Of a DNA stretch of 64,000 nucleotides, positions 45,001 to 56,053 are shown in pieces. The notes beneath the pieces were generated by a model. That model had not been told where the DNA came from and searched no databases. It worked only from the letters and a program-made list of their open reading frames with translations. A program made the position numbers and the translations under genes. Position 1 is the first letter of the stretch. Each line of letters starts with the position of its first letter. Where the stretch lies: positions 84,535,256 to 84,599,255 of the forward strand of contig NC_088911.1 in assembly GCF_963576675.1 (NCBI RefSeq). The letters run 5' to 3'. This DNA is from Euphorbia lathyris (lineage: Eukaryota > Streptophyta > Magnoliopsida > Malpighiales > Euphorbiaceae).

Positions 45001-48000
45001 TGATTTTGAATTTCTTTATAGGTTCTTACTCCAAATGTTCCTGATATAATGGTTTTTCCACCGGATAATGATCATCTTCGCCATGTGATCGATACTATGG
45101 CATTGTATGTTTTGGATGGAGGATGTGCTTTTGAACAAGCTATCATGGAGAGGGGTCGTGGCAATCCTCTTTTCAGCTTTTTGTTTGAGCTTGGTTCAAA
45201 GGAGCATACATACTATATTTGGAGGCTCTATTCTTTTGCTCAGGTGAATCCTCTTGTAGGCATTTTCACATGTTTTTGGATGATATAATTGGAATAAATG
45301 GCATTATTTTAATTCCTATATGACAAGTAATACTATCATTTAGGAACATTTATGTTATCAGGATAGTCAGATGTGGTATCTGCTTCATAGTAATTTCTAT
45401 AGTACTATGATCTCTAATCAATAGGAGGCTATTGTTGTCACATTTTTGTGTATGCGAGTTGATATTTTAAGTCATTGTTTGGAATGCAGGGTGATGCTCT
45501 TCAAAGGTGGCGAACAGAACCCTTTATCATGATAACTGGCAGTGGCAGGTATTTCATCGTTCAGTAGTTCTCCATTTATAAAGTTATTTGGAAGGCATGG
45601 GAATTTATTGGAATTTTGGCTGGAGGGCAATTATAACGTTATGCTGCTTCTCCCACCCTACAGATGGATTCCTCCTACTCTGCCTTCAGCAAAGAGCCCA
45701 GAGCATGTAAAGGAGTCTGGTAACACATATGCTGCAGGAAAAAGCAGGGTATGTTAACCATTGTGATTTCTAGTGGTAATATTATTTTACAATATTGAGT
45801 GAACTTTTTTTACTGGATTGAGCTTTTGCAGCGTATCGACCCAGAGCGAACCTTGACAGACCCACAGAGGGATGAGTTTGAGGATATACTGCGTGCATTA
45901 ACATTAGAAAGAAGTCAGATAAAAGAGGCTATGGGTTTTGCTCTGGATAATGCTGATGCTGCCGGAGAGGTGCTTCTCATCACTTCATTTTGTTTACCAT
46001 TCTATGCTCGATGGGTTGCAAGTACATTTGTTTGATTAATTTAATTTATTTCCAGTAGGCCATCCTTTGTTTGGGCAGGGGTTCACAAGGGTTGGGCAAA
46101 ATATAGTAAATTGGGATACTGGTGTTTGGAAAAATGTGTTGTTGGGAGGAATAGGGTTTTCTTAGGGTAATTTCATCAGTTGAGAATCTTCAAAATGCTC
46201 TAGTTTTCGTACACCAAATTGTTCCTTTAGTTATTTCCATTGGAAGGCTAATTTTTATGTGTTGTTCGCCTTCTTGCTAAATCAATTGGCAGGGGAAGGC
46301 TTGCCCCCAGTACACCCTTGTGGTGGGACCCCTCCCCGGACCCTCGCTCAGCGGGGACACGTAGTGCACCGGGCCGCCCTTTAACCTTACCTTGCAACCA
46401 AACACGAAAGGCTATTTACAATCCTTCTATGATACCTTGCATCCAAACACGATTTTAATTATCTCCTCTTACCTTACCTTCTATCGACCTTCATACCTAC
46501 AATCCAAATAAACTGAGCAAAAAGTATTTTTGATCACTGTTATTACCGAGTTCGAATTGATATTAGCCCATTGATTATTTTAATCAGGCTGTATTTAGTA
46601 GTGAGACTTCATCTCACTTTGAACAGAAGCAGAATTCATCCATGAGGAAGTGGAAGGATTAAAAGAATAAATGATGAACTTGCTTCATTGTTGCATGCGT
46701 TTTATTTATTTGGTTATTTTTAATTGAACTGCAGGTAGTCGAAGTTCTAACAGAGTCTCTAACTCTTAAAGAAACTCCCATCCCAACCAAAGTTGCAAGG
46801 CTTATGCTCGTCTCTGATATTCTTCATAATAGCAGTGCTCCTGTTAAAAATGCTTCTGCATACCGCACTAAATTTGAAGCGACGCTGCCTGACATAATGG
46901 AGAGCTTTAATGATTTGTATCGTAGTATTACTGGAAGGATTACTGCTGAGGCCCTCAAGGTAGACTGCCTACTAGAACTGTTGTGTTTAATTTCAGTTCT
47001 TAATATTTCTTTTCTTCCTTGCCTTCTCTAAATTGAGCTTTCTATCTGTGGGTACCAACAGGAAAGAGTCATGAAAGTATTGCAAGTATGGTCAGACTGG
47101 TTTCTGTTTTCAGATGCATATGTGAATGGATTACGAGCGACTTTTCTTCGATCTAGTACTTCTGGTGTTGTACCTTTTCATTCCATATGTGGTGATGCAC
47201 CAGAAATAGAGAAAAAGACTAGCACAGAAGATACAGGTGATGGGGGAAAGACCAACCAAGATGGTGCATTGGCAATTGGCAAAGGAGCAGCTATGCAGGA
47301 GCTATTGAGTCTTCCTCTTGGTGAGCTGGAAAGACGTTGCAGACATAATGGTTTGTCTCTTGTTGGTGATAGAGAAATGATGGTTGCACGATTGCTTAGT
47401 CTTGAAGAGGTAGAAAAGCAAAGGGGCTATGATTTAGATGATGACTTGAAAAATGCCCAGAGCCATTCGAGTTCTACTAAATTTTCAAGTGGACGCAGAG
47501 AAACAAATATTGAAGCAGAGCCAGTCGGATTGTCAGAGTGGGATCCTTATGGCAATGATGAGATGCAGTCTCAAAACAGAGGTTCTGCATCTTTAGGAAC
47601 AACTCTCCCAATACCACAACCTGAACTAAAAGCCTTCACAAAGAGAGAGAAAAATGATCCTTTTCTTCCAGCATCTAAATGGGCTCGAGATGATGATGAC
47701 AGCGATGATGAGCAAAAGAAAAGTGCTAGAGGTCTCGGATTGAGCTACTCATCTTCTGGAAGTGAAAATGCTGGTGATGGCTTGGGTAAGGCTGAGGATG
47801 AAACAGAGGTTGCTAATGACGCAAGTGTTCCCATGCAACCAGACAGTGGGATGAATGAAGAGCAGAGGTATAATACTATATCATAGCCTTAATCCTGCTT
47901 TCTTCTAGTGCATGCAAGCCCCAAACTTGTTTTGTTTGCACTCAGAATTGATTTGTCTCAATTGTTTTGTTTTCTCCGAGTTGCTATTTGTCCTGTGCAG

Positions 48001-49093
48001 CTAATTTCTCTTTTGTGGCATTTTGATCCTATCAGTCAGTCAATAGCATATGCAATCTAGTCCTATTACCAGGTTTATATTTCAACTGACTTGGCTTATG
48101 ATATTGCAGACAAAAGATGAGACGTTTGGAGGTTGCTTTGATAGAATATCGTGAATCCCTTGAGGAGCGTGGGGTAAAAAGTGCAGAAGAAATTGAGAGG
48201 AAAGTTGCAATCCATCGGAAACGGCTGCAATCAGAATATGGATTGTCTGATTCTCCCCAAGATGTCACTGTGAACAGAAGTAAGTGATTAGTATGCAAGC
48301 CTACTTGAATCTTTCATATGGATTTCCATATGTAGGGTTGATGTGTTGTTTTTGTTTTATAAATACATTCTTGTCCTATTTATTTCTATCTTTTGGTTTT
48401 GTTAATCATATTTAGATTAATGATTACTTATGAATCACATTAATGATTAATTATGAAGAAAGTTGTGCAGTTAAGTGGGAAACATTGTAGATTAGTTATT
48501 TAACTTGTGAAAGATAAGCAAGAGTTTCAGGCACCTCCAGTTTTCCGAAGGAATTAGAAATTACTGAAGCTAATAAGTACATCTCTAAGAGTCTTGCAGA
48601 AAGTTGTTTCCCTAGGGTTTTTTTTTTTTTTTTTTTTTTATAAAAAATATATATATCCTTGCAGAGTGGTGGTTATCATTCAAACTCTTGAGCTCAAGGT
48701 TATATATGTCTATCTGTTGATTGTTGTTAAGGTTATACATGGTTTAGACCAGCTACAAAATTATTGTAGGTTTTGCATGTGTTTTAAGTAAATTAATCTT
48801 TGGACTTTGGAACTTCAGAGAAAGCATCTATGGAAAGAAGGGATCGGAGAGATGATAGGCATGAATCTTCAAAAAAGCGAAACAGGAGCCAGAGCAGAAG
48901 TGAGAGCCCACTGCGGAAAACATCAACCAGGGACAGGGAGAACGATCCAGACAAGGATCGGGAAAGGCACAGGGATAGAGATAGGGTTCATGATTTAGAG
49001 AGAAATCACCGTGAAAAGAGTGGAAGTAGAGAGCGAGATGATCACGGCAGAGATAGGGATAGGGATAGGGATAGAAGGAGACGGGTAAAGTGA
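33032..49093 (+). CDS. RRC1: SR140/RRC1-type splicing factor (17 coding exons)
   Basis: Homologue of human SR140 (U2SURP) and Arabidopsis RRC1, a nuclear U2 snRNP-associated protein that affects alternative splicing and, in Arabidopsis, phytochrome B signalling. Coding exons: 33032-33106, 33231-33366, 33540-33585, 41674-41734, 41821-41973, 42228-42341, 42420-42585, 44020-44132, 44315-44386, 45022-45243, 45490-45548, 45664-45748, 45832-45969, 46735-46959, 47062-47867, 48110-48279, 48819-49093. All junctions are GT-AG and all phases agree, giving 971 codons plus stop, close to the family length. Order of domains: basic N-terminus, RRM (about 184-268), SURP (about 331-385), CID (about 440-590), cwf21-like (about 828-870), RS/RD tail. 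No stop or frameshift, so probably functional. The start [10 protein letters not shown] was chosen because conserved family members begin there; an in-frame ATG exists at 32942. Confidence 0.95.
34130..34845. mobile_element. hAT element in RRC1 intron 3, 8-bp target duplication
   Basis: Starts CATAGTTGTTAAAG and ends CTTTAACAACTATG, perfect 14-bp inverted ends followed by GCGC-rich arms (AAGGCGCGCTAAGGC on the left, GCGCACAAGGCG on the right). ATGTAGGC is duplicated at 34122-34129 and 34846-34853, typical of hAT. It is 716 bp with no transposase, so non-autonomous. Confidence 0.93.
34854..37029. other. RRC1 intron 3, left part
   Basis: Intronic DNA without recognised genes, apart from a near-90-bp tandem duplication at 36071-36247. 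Short ORFs here lack domains. Confidence 0.5.
36071..36247. repeat. Two tandem copies of an approximately 90-bp unit
   Basis: GTGACATCAACTGCTACTTG at 36071 recurs at 36161 with one change, and both units end ATGAGATGTTTGTTAATAAT. The copies differ at several positions, so the duplication is not very recent. Confidence 0.9.
37464..37832 (-). pseudogene. Chromovirus integrase C-terminus with chromodomain-like tail
   Basis: Begins [13 protein letters not shown], the GPY/F-type module ([18 protein letters not shown]), then [13 protein letters not shown] and a tail ending [15 protein letters not shown]. This last motif resembles the chromodomain that steers chromoviruses to heterochromatin, with the conserved W and L-P-x-x-x-A-T-W signature. 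Read from Met near the domain start; the frame is open to the 3' LTR side. Confidence 0.8.
38028..38777 (-). pseudogene. Chromovirus integrase zinc-finger and core fragments
   Basis: The frame ending at 38541 carries the H-H-C-C-like zinc region ([15 protein letters not shown]). The frame 38342-38028 carries the core: an Asp in [11 protein letters not shown] and a Glu in [17 protein letters not shown], then WYNSTF. The first catalytic Asp region lies in the gap between the two frames and is disrupted. DNA-joining activity would be lost. Confidence 0.8.
38762..39343 (-). pseudogene. Chromovirus RNase H region
   Basis: Starts [14 protein letters not shown], the end of the RT domain, then [18 protein letters not shown] with the RNase H Asp, and after a gap [19 protein letters not shown], the terminal RNase H motif where the usual Asp is Asn. 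The RT palm with its catalytic Asp pair is not present between here and the protease (39344-39600), so an internal deletion removed it. Confidence 0.8.
39607..39984 (-). pseudogene. Chromovirus aspartic protease
   Basis: A 125-codon frame with acidic N-terminus and the active-site region [14 protein letters not shown]. Retroviral-type proteases have Asp-Ser/Thr-Gly; here Glu replaces the catalytic Asp. The hydrophobic [14 protein letters not shown] flap-side strand follows. Inactive as a protease by this change alone. Confidence 0.78.
40306..40855 (-). pseudogene. Chromovirus gag fragment
   Basis: The frame 40563-40306 reads [20 protein letters not shown] and then [14 protein letters not shown] and [17 protein letters not shown], the core of the plant retrotransposon gag domain. 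Upstream, 40855-40634 is the N-terminal, coiled-coil-like part ([14 protein letters not shown]). A stop and frame change separate the two. A zinc-knuckle region is decayed at 39990-40300. Confidence 0.8.
41674..42585 (+). other. RRC1: RRC1 exons 4-7: linker and most of the RRM
   Basis: Exons 4 and 5 encode a Lys/Glu-rich linker with [14 protein letters not shown], a motif shared by SR140 proteins. Exon 6 carries RNP2 (NLYVGNL) and exon 7 RNP1 (RNCGFVSFM), the RNA-binding motifs of the RRM. The RRM continues into exon 8 at 44020 ([14 protein letters not shown]). The fold is therefore split by intron 7, which contains a transposon. Confidence 0.9.
42873..43525. mobile_element. hAT-type MITE in RRC1 intron 7, GC-rich minisatellite inside
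   Basis: Starts CTATGAAGCACGGAC and ends GTCCGTGCTTCATAG, perfect 15-bp inverted ends. ACTGTACC is duplicated at 42865-42872 and 43526-43533, an 8-bp target duplication as in hAT. Next to the left end, GGGACACGG-type units repeat at about 42940-43060; the right end has the matching CCGTGTCC/CCGCACCCG repeats. No ORF. Confidence 0.93.
45022..46959 (+). other. RRC1: RRC1 exons 10-14: SURP and CID domains
   Basis: Exon 10 (74 codons) holds the SURP module from [12 protein letters not shown] to YIWRLYSF, a helical protein-binding domain of splicing factors. Exons 13 and 14 hold the CID-like helical region ([16 protein letters not shown], then [18 protein letters not shown]), which in related proteins binds RNA polymerase II C-terminal repeats. 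Exons 11 and 12 are the linker. Confidence 0.88.
46289..46383 (+). mobile_element. Au-type SINE 3' fragment in RRC1 intron 13
   Basis: The segment has GGTGGGACCCCTCCCCGGAC, CTCGCTCAGCGGGGAC and GTGCACCGGGCCGCCCTTT, the conserved 3' body of the plant Au SINE family ending in a T run. The tRNA-like 5' half with promoter boxes is missing or decayed. Target duplications were not identified. Confidence 0.75.
47062..49093 (+). other. RRC1: RRC1 exons 15-17: acidic region, cwf21-like segment, RS/RD tail
   Basis: Exon 15 (806 bp) contains [19 protein letters not shown], a SAP-like helix pair, and an acidic DDDDSDDE run. Exon 16 has [18 protein letters not shown], the cwf21-type helix that contacts spliceosome proteins. 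Exon 17 encodes [10 protein letters not shown] and a run of RD dipeptides partly built on AGGGAT repeats at 49053-49074. Such tails direct nuclear-speckle localisation. Confidence 0.85.
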
Positions 49094-50229
49094 GTATGGT
49101 TTATGAACTTGGAGACTGCAGAGTGGATCAACACTCATCTAAGTTGAAGAGTGATATTTCAGATAAGCAAATTGGCTTCTGATTGAAATCTGCCAGAAAT
49201 TATGTGAAAATTTCTGGTGAAAACCTGAGAGAAAATGCTTGTTGTTAACCAACCATGTTGTAGTAGATGTATTTTCAAACATATTGATTGTGCTCACTAA
49301 TTTAATGAATTGGTGCAGAATATTACATGTCCGAGTGAGTTCGGATGCTTTGAATCTTGATTGGATTCTGATCAGTTTCACGTTTGATGATACTCTACTA
49401 CAGAATCATTTGCTGGAAAATCATGTATATTTTATATTCTATTGTTATCCTTGAGTGAGGCAGCAGATCATGATTCTCATTAGGTTCAGGTACTTATCAT
49501 TATTTACTTAATTTTGCCTATCTTAATTCCAAAATGCCTTTTTATTGTTCATTTTGTTTGCTAGATGAAGCAGAAATTTTAGTTCGAATTTGGCACTCTT
49601 GCCGAATTATACTTTGAACTTGGCACATTAATTTAACTGAAGTGATGAAATATGATTATTCGGTTCGGTTTTTCAGTCTATACTGTTCGGTTTTAGTTAT
49701 TTCAGTCTGTTCAGTCTAAATGGTAAAATTACTAAATTAGCCAAACCGGCAGGTCTGTAATTTACAAGTTCCGGATGATTTATTTTCTAATTATCTAGTC
49801 CACTAATCTAGCTTCCCAATTTCAAAATCATCCATGAGCATCTCGTTTTTCTCTCTATTCTCTGATCGCACACTGTTTTCTCAATTCTTCATTTCCTTTA
49901 TGTTTTGGTCACTAAAATCCTTTAAAATTAATTAATTTTACCCTTGACTTTTTAGGTCTGTTATTTGCTAAATTTGAATTTTTAACCTGTAATTTTATTT
50001 TGATTTGATCTATTTAATTTATTATTATGATGCCCAGAAAATGAGGCACCACATGACATGACATGATTGATCTACTATCCAAACTTACCAATACAGTTCT
50101 AGTTACATGTATTGGGTTCCGAAATTACCGGATCTACTTTGAAATAAAATAAACAATATTTTATCCTAGGGATGAATGAAAGTAGGAGGGAATTTTTCTC
50201 ACATTTATCTATAATGTCATGAGATTTCA
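49094..50229. other. RRC1 3' flank and intergenic DNA
   Basis: Includes the RRC1 3' UTR, then AT-rich DNA. A CGGTTCGGTTTTTCAG-like stretch at about 49660-49720 recalls plant hAT-type MITE ends but has no partner. No gene recognised. Confidence 0.45.
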
Positions 50230-50230
50230 T

Positions 50231-50790
50231 TAAAGGTAAATATCTTAAAAAAAATCTACGTGTTTTCACTTTTTATCAAACTAGTATCTGTAAAGTATTT
50301 TTTCAAATGGGTCTTATATTTTCGTTTTGCTAAAAACGATGGTCATTTAGTTTAATATTATAAAAATGACCGTTAACGATTTTAAAATAGAAAATTCTAA
50401 GAATTAAAGTTGTTTAGTATCACATTTATTATAAAATTAAATTTTTTATTTTCAAAATTATAATTTTTGGAGATTTTTCTCTCTAAATATTCACTTTCTA
50501 TCTTCTCACAAAACAACACCTAAATGACATCAAAATTAAAAAGTTGAAGAATTAAAGTTTCTTACAATATCATTAAGTCTTTGAATGTTTCAACTTTGAG
50601 ATCGTCAACAGTCATTTTAATTTTGAGATCATTGTTTTTAATAAAGTGAAAAACACCGGTCATCCACTGGTCGCAAATGAAAACCCCAGGTCCCGTTTGG
50701 ACAATTTTTTTATAGATACCATTTTGACAAAAAGTAAAAGCATATGAGTTTATTTTTGGACTTTTTCCAAAATTAAAAGTGTCCTATATT
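50231..50790. mobile_element. Inverted-repeat MITE (probable)
   Basis: The left arm (TTTCACTTTTTATCAAAC, then AGTATCTGTAAAG) pairs with the reverse complement of the right arm (TTTTACTTTTTGTCAAAA, then GGTATCTATAAAA), about 75% alike over 90 or so bases. No exact target duplication is seen. Confidence 0.5.
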
Positions 50791-50829
50791 TTTGTAGTAG
50801 ATATGTTTAATTTTCTATAACTTCAACAG

Positions 50830-51212
50830 TACAACAACAACAAAGCCTTACTCCCGAAATGATTCGGGTCGGCTAACATGAACCATCATATAAAACCGTG
50901 AAATCAAGTCGTGTCAGCGACACAAATTCTCTCCCTCCACTCTTTCCTATCCAGTGCCATATTTTTCTCAATCTCCAATACACTCATATCACTCTCGATC
51001 ACCCTCCTCCAAGTTTGCTTAGGTCTTCCCTTACCCCTCACTACTACATCCCTTTGCCACTCTTCAGTCCTCCTAACCGGTGCATCAAGCGCTCTTCGTC
51101 TTACATGGCCAAACCACCTTAGTCGGTTTTCCCTCATTTTATTCTCAATAGATGTAACCCCTAATTTTGTTCTAATTATTTCATTACTCACCCGATCCTT
51201 TCTCGTATGACC
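50830..51212 (-). mobile_element. RTE-clade LINE, 3' part
   Basis: The minus-strand frame ([16 protein letters not shown], then [13 protein letters not shown] and [13 protein letters not shown]) is the C-terminus of RTE-type LINE ORF2. The element ends on the minus strand in GGCTTTGTTGTTGTTGTA, the short-repeat 3' tail typical of RTE elements. It continues, after the Copia insertion, at 59458. Confidence 0.88.
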
Positions 51213-52880
51213 TGTTAGGGATTATAGCCAGTTAATCAACTGTAGCGCAGCGGAATTGCGGTTCAAAATTTATTTCTAATCCCTTTAGTTTGATCTTTGT
51301 CCGTTAACCATTAATTGAATAAAACCTTTTGGATCCGTTTAGGGATAAAAACTTACCCGGACTGTATCTTCTAGAGACGGCTGAAGAATCCACAAAGTAG
51401 TAAGATCTCCGTAGTCAGGTGCACGAACAGCTATCGAGCCAGAACCGGTGCTAGCCGAAGAACGAACGAAGAACAGGAGAGATGGTGTAATTTGCCAATA
51501 TAGCTTCTCCACTTTTGAATAAGTGGCCGCAAAAATCTATTGCTTTTCAAAGTAATAAGTGGTTGGCCGAATCATATGAATTAGTTGATTAGGGTTTTTA
51601 GTGTTTTAATTTATATATATATAGTGTATTCCTAAATCTAATTGGTTTAGGGTTAATTGGTTAATTACAAAACTAATCCAATCATAATCTAATTACATAA
51701 ATAAATACCAATAATATTTATTTCATGCAATTAATTATGATTAGATTAAATTTAATTACCCCAATTAAACAAACAACACTAATTAATAAATTAACGTATT
51801 AGTTTAATTAATTATTCACCGAATGCAATTTCATTAATTTACAAATTAATTAATTACATCCCGTAAACTAATTAATCAATTAAATACTCAACACTTAAGA
51901 CCATTAATCAATTACCTTAATACAAAGTATCAATTAATCAATTAATTAACCACCAATTAATTACCTTGATTTTTTACTATCAATTAATTAATTAATTTCA
52001 TCTCTCCAATGTACCGTTCTATAAGTTCTAACTCAGATGTTCGATGTGCACGATCCTATGGGACTGTCCTTAGCTAGCAGTGGGCTCACGACCCACAGAC
52101 AGTAAGTGGGTTCTAGCAAACCATTACTGCCCCTAACTGAGACAGAGTTTCAGCAGTCTAAAGATGCAGAGACCCTGTAGTTATCTCTTAACGTCTTTTA
52201 CCATTTGATATCGATATTATAAACTAGAGGCATGGCGGCTGTCATCCTCTCTGATGTTTATGATATTTCTTGATCTTAAGTAGATTAATGAATCAGATAA
52301 GTAAAGTACTTATCAGGGTGTGACCACACACTTATCAATCTCACTTATCAAGTGGCCTGTGATATCATCTCACTATTATGTGAGTGGTAATTCCATCACT
52401 TCACTATCAATACTAATGTGTTCACCTGTTCACCAAATCATACCCGTATTTGGCATCCTGTTACAGACCTGTTAGGCGTATGTCAAAGTGAACCGAATCC
52501 CACATTGATATTATAATGAAATCTGGTCTGAAGACAGTTAGAGACCTACTTAAGAAAACTAATGACACAACCACCATGTAGTTTTCTCGGGCGGATCGAT
52601 CCAGTCACATGTATACAACATGTACCCATATTCACAACTGACTTATCAAGTGCTATGGCTAGTATCAATTACTACCATACAGTCGTCGAATATACAAGTC
52701 TGTGGTCCTAATCATTCCCATGATAGAATATACTTGGGATATGGTTTTACGATTATCAATCAATGGATTCTCTATTCATATTATAGCACAAGATATAAAT
52801 GAACTAAATTAATGCCTTTATTAATGTGACACAAATACATTTTATAAGAACCAATGCCTATGAACTAGGGCACACCAACA
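51213..52880 (-). repeat. 3' LTR of the Copia element
   Basis: TGTTAGGGAT to CACACCAACA. TATA-like TATATATATAT at about 51612-51622. On the minus strand the preceding sequence is AGTTCAAGTAGGAGAC, a polypurine tract candidate. It contains runs of ATTAATTAATT, strongly AT-rich. Confidence 0.93.
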
Positions 52881-53757
52881 GTCTCCTACTTGAACTAGTT
52901 TCAAGCGGGTATTGCCCTAAACACTATAGATCTAGTACTACCAATTGCCTTGGTAAACTAATCAGCGACATTGTTCTCAGTGTCAACCCTCTACAATGTA
53001 ATGTCACCGGATAAGGTGTTACTATCTAAGTACGCATTTGGATCTCTTGTGTGACATGGGATCCAGCGCTTGTGCTATGACCCCATTATTGTCACAGAAA
53101 ACATCAACTGATCTTAGGAGAGTTTAACCTACTCCTAAATCAGTTATGAACTTCTTAATCCAAACTACTTCCTCTGTATCATCGCATGCAACCATGTACT
53201 TAGCTTCCGTCATAAAATCGGTAATGGTTGGCTACTTTAAGGATCTCCAACTAATGGCATCACCATTCAGAAGAAATCCATAACCAGTATGTGACTGGTT
53301 ATCATCCTTAAAGTCTCGATCAACGTAACCTGATATTTCCATTCCTTCTACCCATCAAATACTAAGAAAACCATCCTTGGTACGGTTAAGGTACTTTAGG
53401 ATTGCCTTGACTGTCTTCTAGTGTTCCTTATCGGGATCTAACTAGTACCGACTAGTCATGTTTGGTGCAACACACAACATCTGGCCATGTACATAACATA
53501 TAGTACATGATGGATTCTTGTCTATGTACGATGCCTGACTCAAGCCTAGAAGTCGGTTGGATCTAACCTTATAGATCTTGATCGGCTTCTCCTAAGTCTT
53601 TCATTATGAAGCATTTACTCAACCACTGCTTGATCTTGCAGTGTTAATATATTGCCTCCAGTGAGTAGTATGTCATCGACATACAATATTAGGAAAGTGG
53701 ATATGCTCCCACTGAATTTCATATACACACAGGGTTCATCAGAATTCTGCACGAATC
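52881..53757 (-). pseudogene. Copia RT C-terminal half and RNase H, decayed
   Basis: Near 53650-53750 the minus strand reads DEPCVYMKFSGS and TFLILYVDDILLTGG, with the catalytic YVDD of RT. Further on, RNase H-type blocks are readable down to about 53000 but with several stops and frame changes. The N-terminal half of RT is missing: at about 53755 the sequence jumps to the integrase-RT linker. An internal deletion of several hundred codons is the simplest reading. Confidence 0.8.
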
Positions 53758-53884
53758 TACTTGAAACACCACCTGTATAACCGGTGTAGCCTCCTCAATG
53801 TTTTGAGGATCTATATCGGTTCCCAAAGCATCCTCAGCATAAGCTGCATGAGTTTGTGAGTCTTGAATCTCAACGAGATCAATA

Positions 53885-54589
53885 TCACTCCCACTGTCTA
53901 CTTTGGAAAGGAATTCCTTTTTCCAAAAAGATTGCAAACCTAGCCACGAATGTTTTATTCTTCGCTGGGTTGTAGAAGTAATAACCCTTAGTTTCCTTAG
54001 GGTAACCCACGAACTGGAATTTAACAGATCTGGACTCTAGTTTGCCACTTATCAATTTCTTGACATATGCATCACAGCCCCAAATCTTCATGAAGGAAAC
54101 GTTGGGCTTTCGGCCCATCCATAATTCATATGGCGTTCCTTCAACTGCCTTGTTCGGTGTATTGTTAATTATATGAGCAGCAGTTTCCAAAGCAAATCCC
54201 CAAAAGGAGATAGGGAGAGAAGCTTGACTCATCATTGAGCGGACCATGTCGAGCAGGGTCCTATTCCTCCTTTCTGACACTCCATTCCATTGGGGTGTAC
54301 CAGGACGAGTGAGTTGGGATACAATCCCACACTCTCTCAAGAATGAGACAAACTCTTGGCTCAAGTATTCGCCACCTCTATCAGACCGGAGCGCTTTTAC
54401 TTTCTTGCCAAGTTGGTTTTTTACTTCATTTTTGAAATCTTTGAATCTCAGAAGAGTTTCAGATTTATGTTTCATCAGATACATATACCCGTATCGGTTA
54501 TAGTCATCTATGAAGGTAACAAAGTACAGAAAACCAGATCCAGCACTGGTGCTCATTGGACCGCATACATCTGAGTGTATCAGCTCCAA
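53885..54589 (-). pseudogene. Copia integrase core
   Basis: A 234-codon frame starting ELIHSDVCGPM (first Asp), then FIDDYNRYGYMY, KALRSDRGGEYLS (second Asp) and TPQWNGVSERRNRTLLDM (Glu), the DDE catalytic set with near-35-residue spacing. Gln-Asn-Gly is usual before the Glu segment; here it is Trp-Asn-Gly. The C-terminal PYELWMGRKPNVSF block is present. The frame is open, so integrase is the best kept domain. Confidence 0.88.
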
Positions 54590-54605
54590 CAGCTCTATGG
54601 CCCTT

Positions 54606-54974
54606 TCACCAGTTTTGGTGAAAAAGCGCCTTTGTCATCTTCCCTCTTAAACAAGATTCACATGTGTCATAAGACTGTATGTCGAATGACCCTAGCGCTC
54701 CACTAGAGTAAAGCCTAGTTATGCGTTTCTCATTTATGTGGCCAAGACGACAGTGCCAGATATATGTAGGATTCAATTTATTAGTCTTAATCCTTTTAGC
54801 TTTTATGTTATAGATTGATTCGTTATGTTTTAGATCAAGGATATACAAACCATTTTCTAGAAATGCGGTTCCATAAACAATATTGCCACGATGTATAAAA
54901 ATCATACCACGTCCAATATTAAAATTAAAACCATAAATATCCAACATAGAAACTGAAATAATATTCCTGCGCAT
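54606..54974 (-). pseudogene. Copia gag-pre-integrase zinc-binding domain
   Basis: Contains WHCRLGHINEKRI and CESCLRGKMTK, the His-His-Cys-Cys zinc site upstream of integrase. A stop at 54606-54608 and a frame change separate it from the core. Upstream, 54975-55135 links to the protease. Confidence 0.82.
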
Positions 54975-55135
54975 TGCAGGTACAAGATAGCAATTTCTAA
55001 TTTCTAAAACTAATCCACTAGGTATCTCTAAGAATAATCTTCGATCTTTAAGGCCTCTACATGAGCACCATTGTCGACTCGAAGATCCACTTCACCAGAT
55101 CCCAACAATCTCCTATTTCTTTATCCCTGCACATT

Positions 55136-56053
55136 TCAACAAATGTGAGTACCACATCTAGTGTTTACAACCCAAGATGTAGAAATAGCCAGATTAAATT
55201 CAACAACATAAATACTTGAACCAGAAGCTTCGTCATTCTGTTTCTCCCTTAGCTTTGGACATGCATTTTTCCAGTGTCCCTTCTCATTACACTCATGGCA
55301 GATATCATCTGCTGAGGCCAACCTACCTTTAGAAGCTGCCGCCTTCCTAGCCTTGGGCTTGGCCTTTTGGGCCTTCGCTTTGGACTTGGACTTGGCCTTT
55401 CCCTTAGGTACGTTCCCTTTGTTAACCAGCAACGCTTCTGGAGTCCTCTTGCAGGATTGCTCAACAAGTTTCAACATGCCATGCAATTCTACTACAGACT
55501 TATCAACGCCCTGCATGTGGTAGTGCATGATAAACTGATTGTAGGATGCCAGAAGTGATCCAAGAATGATGTCGACTGCTAGTTGTGCAGGCACTGGTGA
55601 GCCAAGCCTTGACAATGTGTCAATAAAACCCTTCAACTTTAGCACATGTGTGCTAACAGAAGTCCCGGCTTGCATCGTAGTGCTGCATAGCGCCTTTGTT
55701 GTCAAGTATATTTCCTGACGAGCTTGATCTTGGAACATCCTTTTGAGTTGATCCATGATCTCAAAGGCGTGCTGCTCCATGAACTGTTTCTGAAGATCAG
55801 GAACCATGGTACCCAGCATAATGCATGACACATCTCTATCATCCTTAACATGTCGGTCGTACTCCGCCATTTGATCAGCGGTTACGCCCCGACCTGTAGG
55901 ACGAGCTGTTGGTAAGGCAGCAATCAGCACATATTCCTTCGACTCGTGTCTAAGAACTATTTGCAAGTTCCTGGACCAGTCAAGGAAATTAGTCCCTAAA
56001 AGCTTTTCCCTTTCCAGGAGTGGTCTGAGTGAGTTGTTGCTTGTTGCAGCCAT
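55136..56053 (-). pseudogene. Copia gag with zinc knuckle and damaged protease start
   Basis: A 305-codon frame beginning MAATSNNSLRPLL. Residues 15-210 form the gag region of this Copia lineage (NFLDWSRNLQIVLRHESKEY near the start). A Lys/Ala-rich segment is followed by the knuckle CHECNEKGHWKNAC. The protease site near the end reads VVNTRCGTHIC: the usual Asp-Thr-Gly is Asn-Thr-Arg, so the protease would be dead. The frame stops just after. This gag is otherwise intact in length. Confidence 0.9.

Noticed and set aside
48800..48818. ORF start MDFGTSE upstream of the last RRC1 exon
   Set aside because: It lies in intron 16, before the acceptor CTTCAG; the exon starts at 48819.
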